64,000 nucleotides of DNA from Candidatus Brevundimonas colombiensis (GTDB lineage Bacteria > Pseudomonadota > Alphaproteobacteria > Caulobacterales > Caulobacteraceae): assembly GCA_029202665.1 (NCBI GenBank), contig CP119326.1, positions 3,224,001-3,288,000 on the forward strand, given 5' to 3'. The first letter of the stretch is position 1. Each line of letters starts with the position of its first letter. Of this stretch, positions 52,435 through 60,240 are shown in pieces. The notes below the pieces were generated by a model. That model saw nothing but the letters and a program-made list of their open reading frames with translations, did not search any database and was not told the DNA's origin. The position numbers and the translations under genes are program-made.

Positions 52435-53934
52435 CTAACGGACACGCTGAAGGGCTTCATGAGCCCCGGCATAGGCTTCACGAACGGCTGGCTTGGACAG
52501 TTTTCCTGTCGCCAGACGGGGCAGCGGCTCCGCCGAGAACGCGACGTAGCGCGGCACCTTGTAGTTCGACAGATTGGCGTTGCAGTGGGCGATCAACCCC
52601 TCGACATTGACCTCGGCCGGGCCGTGATAGACGGCGAACGGGGTCTCTCCGAACTTGTCGCAGGGGGCGGCTATGACCAGAACCTCGACAATCCCCGGAT
52701 ATTCACAGACCACCGCCTCGACCTCGGCGGCGGAGATGTTCAGCCCGCCCGAGATGATCAGGTCCTTCATCCGGTCAATGTAAGTCAGCAGGCCGCGCTC
52801 ATCGAGCGCGCCGATGTCGCCCGAGTGCAGCCAGCCGCCGCTAAGGGCCTTGGCCGTCTCATCGGGGTTGCGCCAGTATTCCTTCATCATTCCCGGCGAG
52901 CGCATTAGAATCTCACCCGGCTCGCCCGGATCGCAGTCAATGTCGCCTGGCCGGACAACGCGCAGTTCGATGTAGGCGCCGCCCCAGCCGCATTTTTCGG
53001 GCTCTTCCAGCGCCAGATGCTCGGGCATCATGGTGGCGTTGCCGCCGACTTCGGTCTGGCCGTAGATCTGGCGGATGATGACGCCCTTGGCCTTGTAGGC
53101 TTCCAGCAGCCGTCGGCTGACGCGAGCGCCGCCGCAGGTCGCCAGCTTCAGCGCCGACAGGTCCGCATCGGCGAACTCAGGCAGGGCCGCCAGAGCCTCG
53201 AAGAAGACCGGCACCGCGCCGAAACAGGTAATCTTCTCGTCCACAATCATCTTCAGCGTCTTGGCCGGGATGAACTGCGGCTCCATGTAGATGGTGCAGC
53301 CTTGGACACTGTACTGGATCAGTTGCACGAAGCCGGCCGAGGTGTTGAGCGGCGCCAGACTGATGACCCGCGCCCCGGCGGACGACCCCGTCCCCTCCAG
53401 CGCCCAGTTGCCGACATAGGAGGTCATTGACCGGTGGGTCAGGACCACGCCCTTGGGCTTGGCGGTCGATCCCGAGGTGGCGATGATGACGACCGGCGCG
53501 TCCGGGTCGACATCGCGGTCGATCACAGCCGGTTCACCTTCACGCAGGGCGTTGATCTCGGCCATGGACCGCGTCGACAAGCCCGCCGCCTGAACCTTGG
53601 CGGCGAAGTCATCGCCGACAAAGACGAAGCGGGGCTCGGTCGTGCCGCACAGGTCGACGATTTCCCGTGTGGTGAAACGCGAGTTCACCGGGCTGACGAT
53701 GCCGCCCGCGCGAATGACGCCCATGATCAGGGCGCAATAGGCCAGGCTGTTCAGGTCACAGACGCCGACACGCTCGCCGGGCTGCAGTCCATCCGCAATC
53801 AGCATCGCCGCCACACGGTCTGACCAGGCCTTGTAGGTGCGATAGGATAGCGGCTCGCCATCCATGATGATGGCATTCTGCTCAGGCCGAACCCTCGCCC
53901 ACCAGGCGATTGCATCCGATAGTGTTTGCGCCAT
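52435..53934 (-). CDS. AMP-forming acyl-CoA synthetase
   Basis: ATG at 53934 is preferred because GGGGAG lies six bases upstream. The 499-residue protein has the adenylation loop VIIATSGSTAKPKGVVLTHR, IYGQTEVGGNATMMPEH, SGDIGALDERGLLTYIDRM and KDLIISGGLNISAAEVEAVV, all signatures of acid-CoA ligases. The C-terminal Lys region is LPRLATGKLSKPAV. Known: activates a carboxylic acid to its CoA ester via an adenylate. It is paired with the P450 gene. It follows the Rieske gene after a 126-base gap, and a degenerate palindrome-like stretch may lie there. Confidence 0.93.
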   Translation of the reverse strand: MAQTLSDAIAWWARVRPEQNAIIMDGEPLSYRTYKAWSDRVAAMLIADGLQPGERVGVCDLNSLAYCALIMGVIRAGGIVSPVNSRFTTREIVDLCGTTEPRFVFVGDDFAAKVQAAGLSTRSMAEINALREGEPAVIDRDVDPDAPVVIIATSGSTAKPKGVVLTHRSMTSYVGNWALEGTGSSAGARVISLAPLNTSAGFVQLIQYSVQGCTIYMEPQFIPAKTLKMIVDEKITCFGAVPVFFEALAALPEFADADLSALKLATCGGARVSRRLLEAYKAKGVIIRQIYGQTEVGGNATMMPEHLALEEPEKCGWGGAYIELRVVRPGDIDCDPGEPGEILMRSPGMMKEYWRNPDETAKALSGGWLHSGDIGALDERGLLTYIDRMKDLIISGGLNISAAEVEAVVCEYPGIVEVLVIAAPCDKFGETPFAVYHGPAEVNVEGLIAHCNANLSNYKVPRYVAFSAEPLPRLATGKLSKPAVREAYAGAHEALQRVR

Positions 53935-54060
53935 GCGCATCTCCCCAGAAACACGCCGCGCAAAAGCTGATCTATCGTCAGCCTGATCTTGCGCGTCGCG
54001 ACAGTAAACTAACTAACGATATTCAAATCACACCAAATCTGACCGACCGGGTCGAGCCGC

Positions 54061-55245
54061 CTACTTCATCAACATTTCGAGCTGATCGTAATAACGCACG
54101 ATATTCTCTTCGAGCCCGCAGTAGATCGTTTCCTTGGGTACGCCAGCGCTCAAACCGGCCTGACTGATCTCGGCGGCACGGAAATCCTCCCCGCCAAAGA
54201 CCTTGATGATGAGATCATAGGAGCGCTCGAACACTTCCTGGGCCTTGGGCGTCGTCGCCGGACCCGGGGTGAGCATGAAGTATTCAACAGTGGTCCGATC
54301 CACGCCGCGCGGCTTCAGCAGCATGACGCTGATATAATACTGGCTGGTGACCACCACGCAGTTCGGGAAGGCCGTATAGGCGTGGGTGATCAGCTTGTGG
54401 ATATTGGCCGCCGGGTTCTCATCCAGCATGGCCGGCTCATAGCCGATCCGCCCTGAGAGCTGACGCACATTGGGGCCGAACAGGTCGACGATATTCGGTG
54501 CATCCACGAACAGGTCGCCGATCGACGCCGAGTGCAGACGCTGGACGTGGTAGCCTTCGAGGAAGGGCTCGAGCACCAGCTTCCAGTTGGCCTTCAGGTC
54601 AAAGGTCTTGCGACCATAGACATGCGCCGTGGGAATGCCGAGAGACTCGAAATCCGCAGCGACCTGATCCGACAGGTTGGACCAGTCCGGATCGCGGCCG
54701 TCGAGCTGCACATAGACGACACCGCCCCATTCACGGGCCGGCAGTTCCTTGAGGTTGCGCTCGGACTTGTCCAGGTCCTTGAACATGTCGGCGCGCGCCA
54801 CGCCGACCAGCTTGCCGTCCAGCGCATAGGTCCAGGCGTGATAGGGGCAGGACAGACGTCCCTGCTTGTGGACCTCGCAGTCCTCGACGATCTTCGAGCC
54901 CTTGTGCTGGCAGGCGTTGATGAAGGCGCGGATCACGCCATCACGCGCCCGCGTGATCAACAGCGGGATGCCATAGCCGTCGTTGGCGATGACCGTCCCC
55001 GGCTCGGCCAACAAGGCCGACAGGGTCACAGGCACCGGATAGCGACTGAAGAGCTTTTCCTGCTCCAGATCGAACTGGGCCTGGCTGGTGAAGATCGCGT
55101 TGGGACGCGTCTCCGCTAGGGGATCGGTGTGGGCGTCACGCTCTGCCGGAATGCGGCGAATGGCCGCCTGCAGGTCAGGATTCAATGCGCCCAGCGTGGT
55201 GACCTGACGTTCGGGCGCTCTCGTGATCTCGGAAACCTGATTCAT
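54061..55245 (-). CDS. Rieske non-haem iron oxygenase, large (alpha) subunit
   Basis: ATG at 55245 has AGGAAGG seven bases upstream; a longer frame upstream would cross an operator and the inverted repeat. The 394-residue protein has the Rieske cluster motif CQHKGSKI and CPYHAWTY. The catalytic region WKLVLEPFLEGYHVQRLHS carries the two His of the mononuclear iron site, and a later Asp ligand is not assigned. Known: such enzymes hydroxylate or demethylate aromatic and alicyclic compounds with electrons from a reductase. No small (beta) subunit or dedicated reductase is next to it; the ferredoxin/reductase pair of the P450 might serve it. Confidence 0.9.
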   Translation of the reverse strand: MNQVSEITRAPERQVTTLGALNPDLQAAIRRIPAERDAHTDPLAETRPNAIFTSQAQFDLEQEKLFSRYPVPVTLSALLAEPGTVIANDGYGIPLLITRARDGVIRAFINACQHKGSKIVEDCEVHKQGRLSCPYHAWTYALDGKLVGVARADMFKDLDKSERNLKELPAREWGGVVYVQLDGRDPDWSNLSDQVAADFESLGIPTAHVYGRKTFDLKANWKLVLEPFLEGYHVQRLHSASIGDLFVDAPNIVDLFGPNVRQLSGRIGYEPAMLDENPAANIHKLITHAYTAFPNCVVVTSQYYISVMLLKPRGVDRTTVEYFMLTPGPATTPKAQEVFERSYDLIIKVFGGEDFRAAEISQAGLSAGVPKETIYCGLEENIVRYYDQLEMLMK

Positions 55246-55264
55246 GGCCAAACCTTCCTGCTGA

Positions 55265-55282
55265 TTTAACCGAACGATTATC
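55265..55282. promoter_or_regulatory. Shared regulon palindrome, copy 10 (Rieske oxygenase promoter)
   Basis: TTTAACCGAACGATTATC matches 14 of 18 consensus positions, 20 bases before the Rieske ATG. Confidence 0.55.
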
Positions 55283-55286
55283 ACAT

Positions 55287-55311
55287 CTTTATCTATCAGC
55301 AATAGATAAAG
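55287..55311. repeat. AT-rich inverted repeat between ferredoxin-reductase and Rieske genes
   Basis: CTTTATCTAT and its perfect complement ATAGATAAAG (10-bp arms, CAGCA loop) lie between the reductase stop and the adjacent palindrome. There is no T-run after it on the minus strand, so it may be a second operator or a weak terminator. TATCTATCAG here recurs at copy 4. Confidence 0.6.
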
Positions 55312-55314
55312 GTC

Positions 55315-56544
55315 TCACAATGCCGCGATGTCCTTCAGAGGGACCCCTGCATCACCCAGAAGCGCGCGATTTATCGACGTTTCTTCGACAATTAATTTGC
55401 GTGCCTGGACGTAGTCTTTGACGGCGTTGACGCAGTCGATGGCGCAGATCACATCGCCGCGCAGATAAACCACCGAGAAGCTGCGCGAGGCGGGATCGCC
55501 GCGCACCACCCAGGCGTCATGCCCCGTTAGCAGGCCTATAGTTTGAAGCTTCAGATCGTACTGATCCGACCAGAACCAGGGGATGGCGTCATAGGCGATC
55601 GGATCACCAACAATGGCCCGGGCCGCGACCTTGGCTTGATCATTGGCGTTCTGAACGGACTCCAGACGGATGTCGGCCCCCTGAGCGAAACGGTTTGCGT
55701 GCAGGGCGCAATCGCCGATGGCGAAGACGTCAGACAGGCTGGTGCGGCATTGAGCGTCCACCCAGACGCCGTTACCCCCGGCCGCGCCCGCGTCCAGCAG
55801 GGGCTCGACCGCCGGAATGACGCCGACCCCGACGATGACCATCTGGGCCGGAAGGATCTGACCGTCCGCCAGCTTGACGCCGGTCGCCAGACCGCCCTCC
55901 TCCAGGATGCAGTCAACCGCCGCGCCCAGACGCAGGTCCACGCCGTGGGCGCGATGCTCCGCCTCAAAGAAACGCGACAACGGTTCTCCCGCAACCCGCG
56001 CCAGCACCCGATCCAGCGCCTCCAGCAGCACCACCGACTTGCCCAGCTTGCTCAGGACCGCCGCCGCTTCCAGACCGATATAGCCGCCGCCGATGATGAC
56101 CACCTGCTGCACCGCGGCCAGCTCGGACGCCATCTGATCCACATCAGCGCGCGTGCGCACGCTGTGTACCCCGACCAGATCAGCTCCCGCGCAGCTCAGC
56201 CGCCGAGGCCGTCCGCCGGTTGCCCAGATAAGATGGCCATAACTTAAGGTCGCACCATCCGACGTCGTGACCTGATGCTCCAACGGCGCCACCCGCTCGG
56301 CCGTGCGACCCAGCAGAAGCTCAATCTTGCGCTCGGCCCAGAAGGCTTCGGGCCGGATCAGCAGGCGGTCAAAGGCCTTTTCGCCCGACAGATAGTCTTT
56401 GGAGAGCGGCGGCCGCTCATAGGGGGCCTCAGGCTCGGCGCCCAGAATGGCGACGCTGCCCTCATAGCCAAGCTGCCGAAGCGAGGCGGCCGCGCTCGCG
56501 CCGGCGTGGCCGCCGCCGACAATCAGGGTATCAAAATGCTGCAT
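55315..56544 (-). CDS. Putidaredoxin-reductase-like ferredoxin reductase
   Basis: The 409-residue flavoprotein has the FAD motif TLIVGGGHAGASAAASLRQL, the substrate element ERPPLSKDYLSGE, the NAD motif VVIIGGGYIGLEAAAVLSKL and VFAIGDCALHANRFA. This order is that of putidaredoxin reductases. Known: passes electrons from NADH to the [2Fe-2S] ferredoxin of a class I P450. It is the last gene of an operon with DUF35, thiolase-like, hydrolase and SDR genes, which links P450 electron supply to chain breakdown. Confidence 0.93.
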   Translation of the reverse strand: MQHFDTLIVGGGHAGASAAASLRQLGYEGSVAILGAEPEAPYERPPLSKDYLSGEKAFDRLLIRPEAFWAERKIELLLGRTAERVAPLEHQVTTSDGATLSYGHLIWATGGRPRRLSCAGADLVGVHSVRTRADVDQMASELAAVQQVVIIGGGYIGLEAAAVLSKLGKSVVLLEALDRVLARVAGEPLSRFFEAEHRAHGVDLRLGAAVDCILEEGGLATGVKLADGQILPAQMVIVGVGVIPAVEPLLDAGAAGGNGVWVDAQCRTSLSDVFAIGDCALHANRFAQGADIRLESVQNANDQAKVAARAIVGDPIAYDAIPWFWSDQYDLKLQTIGLLTGHDAWVVRGDPASRSFSVVYLRGDVICAIDCVNAVKDYVQARKLIVEETSINRALLGDAGVPLKDIAAL

Positions 56545-56547
56545 GGC

Positions 56548-57303
56548 CTAGCGTCCCTGCTGGGCGTCGTCGACGATGATGGTCGTGCCCGTCACAAAAC
56601 CGGAGGCCGGGTCGACCAGATAGAGAAGGGTGCTTTCCAGAAACTCCGGCTCGCCGACCCGCCCACGCGGAAAGCGTCCGGTGAAGTCGCCCGCGCGTTC
56701 GATGTAGCCGGCGCTCATTTCCGACCTGAACAGGCCCGGAGCGATGGCGTTGACGTTAATCTTCTGCGCCGACCACTCGATCGCCAGCGCCTCGGTCATC
56801 TTGACCACCGCCGCCTTGGTCGTGGCGTAGAGGGCCGCGGCGCTCTTGTGCGTATAGGTATAGGCCGCCACCGACGACAGGTTGACGATCCGGCCCGGCA
56901 TTTCCGCCGCCATCAACCGTCGCGCCGCCTCGGTCGCCATCAGGAAGGGCGCGCGAACATTGATCGCCAGAACGTGATCCACTTCTTCCAGCGTCATGCG
57001 GGTAGCGTACTTCCCATCCGCCACCCCGGCGTTGTTGACCAGGATGTCCACCGTGCCAAACGCCGCCTCGGCGGCGTCGAAAGCCCCGGCCATGGCCGAG
57101 GCGTCAGACAGATCGAGCGCGAGCGGCAGCGCCCTGCCCCCCTCGGCCCGGATGTCCTCCGCCAGATCTTCAAGAACCTCCAGACGCCGCGCGCACAGCA
57201 CCACCGCCGCCCCCGCCCGGGCCAGGGTCAGGGCGAAATAGCGGCCCAGTCCTGCGCTGGCCCCCGTCACCAGGGCGACGCGGCCGCTCAGATCCACGCT
57301 CAT
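56548..57303 (-). CDS. Short-chain dehydrogenase/reductase
   Basis: The 251-residue SDR has VTGASAGLGRYFALTLARAG, the VNNAGVADGKYATRMT segment, NLSSVAAYTYTHKSAALYAT with the YATTK active site, and the ending VTGTTIIVDDAQQGR. Its N-terminus overlaps the hydrolase stop by four bases (ATGA). Inferred: 3-hydroxyacyl-CoA or alcohol dehydrogenase step. Confidence 0.92.
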   Translation of the reverse strand: MSVDLSGRVALVTGASAGLGRYFALTLARAGAAVVLCARRLEVLEDLAEDIRAEGGRALPLALDLSDASAMAGAFDAAEAAFGTVDILVNNAGVADGKYATRMTLEEVDHVLAINVRAPFLMATEAARRLMAAEMPGRIVNLSSVAAYTYTHKSAAALYATTKAAVVKMTEALAIEWSAQKINVNAIAPGLFRSEMSAGYIERAGDFTGRFPRGRVGEPEFLESTLLYLVDPASGFVTGTTIIVDDAQQGR

Positions 57304-58166
57304 GCTGACCGCTCCACCGGCATCTTTCGCGCGAGAAAGTCGATCACTCCCGCATTGAAGGCGTCGTTGCGGTCGCCGGCGACCATATGGCCCGCCCCCG
57401 CCACATCGACGACCTCGAGGTCCGACATCAGAGCCCGAAAGGACGCCACGCCGGCGTCGCTGACGACATCGCTGTGCAGACCGCGCACCAGAAGGAAGGG
57501 CGGGGGTTCGGCCGCCGCCGCCGCTGCCTCGGCCGAACGCCGAATGATGGCCTTCTGCCCGGTAGGGTCCTGCAGGATCCGTGGGTCCCAGTGCCAGTAG
57601 AGACGTCCATTGTCGCGGCGACGCAGATTGCGCATCAGCCCTGTCGGATTCGTGGGGCGCGGCCGCTCGGGATTATAGGCCGCAACCGCGTCCGCCGCCT
57701 CGTCCAGATCGGCAAAGCCGTCCAGATGGCCGTTCATGAAGTCGGTGATCCGCCCGATGCCCAGCGGCTCGGGGTCGGGAACAATGTCCACCATGACGAC
57801 CGCTGAAGCCGCCAGACCAGACGCCACCGCGTGGATGGCGGTCGCGCCTCCCAGCGAGGCGCCGACCAGAGCGAACGGCGCCGTCGTATCGCCCAAGACC
57901 GCACGCACGTCATCCACGCGATCGTCCAGCGCATAGGCGCCGTCCTCGGCCCAGCTGCTGTCGCCGTGACCGCGCGCGTCATAGTTGACGACGCGATAGC
58001 CCCGCTCGACCAGCGACGCCATTGCTCCAGACCAACTATGCCGCGTTTGACCGCCGCCATGCATCAGCAGCACGACCGGCGCATCATCTGGTCCATCAAC
58101 GTCTGCGACGATGCTCACCCCGCCGCTGGAGCTGTAGGTGCGGACTCCAGAAGCTTGGCCCGCCAT
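57300..58166 (-). CDS. Alpha/beta hydrolase
   Basis: ATG at 58166 follows GGAG by seven bases; the frame is open further upstream, but that part overlaps the thiolase-like gene. The 288-residue product has the oxyanion MHGGGQTRHSW, the nucleophile elbow in VGASLGGATA, and the His in VAGAGHMVAGDR; the Asp is likely LLVRGLHSDVV. Known: this fold includes esterases, lactonases and C-C bond hydrolases. In a locus with oxygenases it may open a lactone or cut a diketone (inferred). Confidence 0.88.
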   Translation of the reverse strand: MAGQASGVRTYSSSGGVSIVADVDGPDDAPVVLLMHGGGQTRHSWSGAMASLVERGYRVVNYDARGHGDSSWAEDGAYALDDRVDDVRAVLGDTTAPFALVGASLGGATAIHAVASGLAASAVVMVDIVPDPEPLGIGRITDFMNGHLDGFADLDEAADAVAAYNPERPRPTNPTGLMRNLRRRDNGRLYWHWDPRILQDPTGQKAIIRRSAEAAAAAAEPPPFLLVRGLHSDVVSDAGVASFRALMSDLEVVDVAGAGHMVAGDRNDAFNAGVIDFLARKMPVERSA

Positions 58167-58170
58167 CGGC

Positions 58171-59337
58171 TCACTCCGTATCCGTGGAGAAGATGGCCGA
58201 GCTGACCGTCGGCGCGCCTGGTCCACCCGCCAGCAGGGAGTAGCGCGCCCCTGGCACCGGATTGGCCGAGGTTCCGCGCAGTTGCTCGACCGCCTCGATG
58301 GCCGTGCCAATGCCATGGATGAAGCCCTGGGCCAGATTGCCGCCCCCGGTGTTCACCGGCAGCTTGCCTGTCGGCGCGATCAAGTTCTCGTAGCGCACCA
58401 CCTCGCCCACAGTGTCATAGGTGCAGAACCCGTGATCGATCAGCGAGGCGATGCCCTGGGCGCTGAAGTTCTCGTAGACCTGCACCACATCGATATCGGC
58501 GGGCGTCAGACCTGTCTGCGCCCACAGACGACGCGACACAGACTTAAAACCGGCCGAGGCGTAGTCTGCGTCGTTCTGCAACAGGTCGCCCCAACCCTTG
58601 CCCGTCCCCTGGGCCACACCCTTCAGATAGACCGGTTTTTGCTTCAGATCGCGCGCCCGTTCGGCGGTTGTCAGGATGACCACCCCTGCCCCGTCGTTTT
58701 CCCGGCTGCAGTCAAACAGGTGGAAGGGTTCGGCGATGATCCGCGAGGCGCGATACTCCTCCACGTCCAACTCTTTGCCATAGCTGACCGCCTTGGGATT
58801 GCGCGCACCGTGGTAATAGGAAGCCCGAACCAGGTCCTCCATGCACTGACGCGGCACGCCGTGATGCTCCAGCATCCGCTGGGCGCGCATGGCGCATTCC
58901 ACCGCCGGCGCCGTCAGTCCGACCCCGACGATATAGTCGGTCAAATGGTGGGCCATGACCGCCGCCGACATGCGGCCGCTGTTGTCCTGAACCAAGGCGC
59001 GAAAGACCGCCACCGTCTTGGCCTGGCCGCTGATTATGGCCGCCGCCGCCACACCGAAGGTCGCCGCGATGCCCCCGCCGCCGCCGCCGAAAATCTGGCT
59101 GGACCAGCTCAACTCCTTTGTGCCGAGGTCCGACATCAGTCGGACTGGCTCGTTCTTGTCGTCTCCGTAGGTGACAAAGCCGTCGACGTCGGCGGGATCA
59201 ATGCCCGCATCCTCGCAGGCGTCGACGATGGCGCGGACCAGCACGCCATGCTCCGACATCGGCGCAGCGCCGCGCTTGTACTGACGGACCCCCAGGCCGA
59301 CGACTGCGGTGCTCACAGGAAATCGCGGCGCGCTCAT
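58171..59337 (-). CDS. Thiolase-like protein without active-site Cys (Ltp2-like aldolase candidate)
   Basis: The 388-residue protein has the thiolase fold but the usual Cys loop is Gly-rich (residues 84-89 are six Gly in QIFGGGGGGIAAT). The C-terminal motif reads NTGGGNLAQGFIHGIG (about 329-344), and VQVYENFSAQG (about 286-296) matches a segment of steroid side-chain retro-aldolases as I recall it. It overlaps the following DUF35 gene by four bases. Known: Ltp2-type proteins with a DUF35 partner cut carbon-carbon bonds in acyl-CoA thioesters by retro-aldol cleavage. At the place where I recall an Ltp2 tyrosine, Phe339 stands here, so the chemistry may differ. Non-thiolytic function is inferred. 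Confidence 0.85.
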   Translation of the reverse strand: MSAPRFPVSTAVVGLGVRQYKRGAAPMSEHGVLVRAIVDACEDAGIDPADVDGFVTYGDDKNEPVRLMSDLGTKELSWSSQIFGGGGGGIAATFGVAAAAIISGQAKTVAVFRALVQDNSGRMSAAVMAHHLTDYIVGVGLTAPAVECAMRAQRMLEHHGVPRQCMEDLVRASYYHGARNPKAVSYGKELDVEEYRASRIIAEPFHLFDCSRENDGAGVVILTTAERARDLKQKPVYLKGVAQGTGKGWGDLLQNDADYASAGFKSVSRRLWAQTGLTPADIDVVQVYENFSAQGIASLIDHGFCTYDTVGEVVRYENLIAPTGKLPVNTGGGNLAQGFIHGIGTAIEAVEQLRGTSANPVPGARYSLLAGGPGAPTVSSAIFSTDTE

Positions 59338-59741
59338 GCGACTGGGCTCCAGCTGATGGCGAGAACATCTCGATCAAAGGCGTGGGTGGTGCGAACCTTG
59401 CCCGTCACCTTCAGGCCGATGGCGGCGTCGTCGCCCGGCTCCAGAAGGCCGAACAAACGAATGCCGTTCGCCTGCGGCAGAGCGACAGAGGCGACCACAT
59501 AGGGCAGGCCCAGGGCTTCCGCCCCGCCGAACGGATGGCGCACCCGCGTCCAGGCGTAGACCTCGCCCTTCATCTCCACGTCCTGCCACGCCAACTCCCA
59601 ACTTCCGCACTCGGAACAGCGGAACGGCGCAGGCCAGACCCAACGTTTGCAGCCTGCGCATTTCGGCAGGGACAGACGACCCTCGCCCAAAGCGCGCCAG
59701 TAATTGGCGTCGTTACCTAGACCGTTCAACGCGACCTCCAT
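59334..59741 (-). CDS. DUF35 zinc-ribbon/OB-fold protein, thiolase partner
   Basis: The start at 59741 gives the family's standard opening, a short helix (NDANYWRALGEGRL) before the zinc ribbon CAGCKRW and CSECGSWEL; 59780 is an alternative. The roughly 135-residue product continues with an OB-fold with YAWTRVRHPFGGAEALG. Known: such proteins pair with thiolase-like aldolases and help bind CoA. The stop overlaps the start of the thiolase-like gene, the usual paired arrangement. It is the first gene of the operon, and a palindrome copy lies upstream. Confidence 0.87.
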   Translation of the reverse strand: MEVALNGLGNDANYWRALGEGRLSLPKCAGCKRWVWPAPFRCSECGSWELAWQDVEMKGEVYAWTRVRHPFGGAEALGLPYVVASVALPQANGIRLFGLLEPGDDAAIGLKVTGKVRTTHAFDRDVLAISWSPVA

Positions 59742-59811
59742 GCCGTCATACACGCGGCTTGCGGCAACAGCTAACGGCATTAGATTTCTGAGGCAAGGCC
59801 CTGCAATGCGG

Positions 59812-59829
59812 ATTAATTAAACGACTAGT
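59812..59829. promoter_or_regulatory. Shared regulon palindrome, copy 11 (DUF35/thiolase operon)
   Basis: Read on the minus strand, ACTAGTCGTTTAATTAAT matches 11 of 18 consensus positions, and TAGTCG(T)TT(A)ATTAA fits copy 3 better (12 of 15). It lies 70 bases before the chosen DUF35 start. Confidence 0.45.
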
Positions 59830-60240
59830 GATATACTTGATCCATGACCTTTCCTCCCTCGGAAGGGCTGCGCACTTACCTTTCACCGCTCCGTTCGACA
59901 GCCTGAAGGTCGCAGAGCAGACGTTGCTCGAGGCTTTCGTGGACTGGCGTATGCCCGACCTGCATCCCGACGGACTTGCGGATATCGCCTCCATGCCGGT
60001 CGATGGCGGGCCTCGACGACTTCGGATCAGGTATCAGCGAGCTGAGAGGGAGCATGTAACTGCGAAAACTCACGCGCCGTTAGGTCTCGCAATATCCCAG
60101 CATATTCAGATTCTCGCACGACAAACATCATCCACATGATGACCTTCGCCAGGCTCGCCTGCGTCATGAGTTGTTCTTGATAAGGCCGGGGCCTTCCATG
60201 ATGTTAGGATCTCACCGCCCGATCCGGGCGCCCGGGGCGA
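59830..60240. other. Gap between DUF35 operon and GMC gene
   Basis: About 410 bases. A 103-codon open frame on the plus strand (59828-60139) has no recognisable motif. I see no repeat, tRNA or complete gene; it may hold a relic of a lost gene, as its base composition is less GC-rich than the flanks. Confidence 0.4.

Noticed and set aside
54000..54030. AACTAACTAACGATATTCAAATC-like stretch between Rieske and CoA-ligase genes
   Set aside because: It aligns poorly to the regulon palindrome in any register; listed as possible only and not counted among the 11 copies.
59828..60139. 103-codon plus-strand frame as a gene
   Set aside because: No domain, no convincing ribosome site, and it begins inside a palindrome copy.
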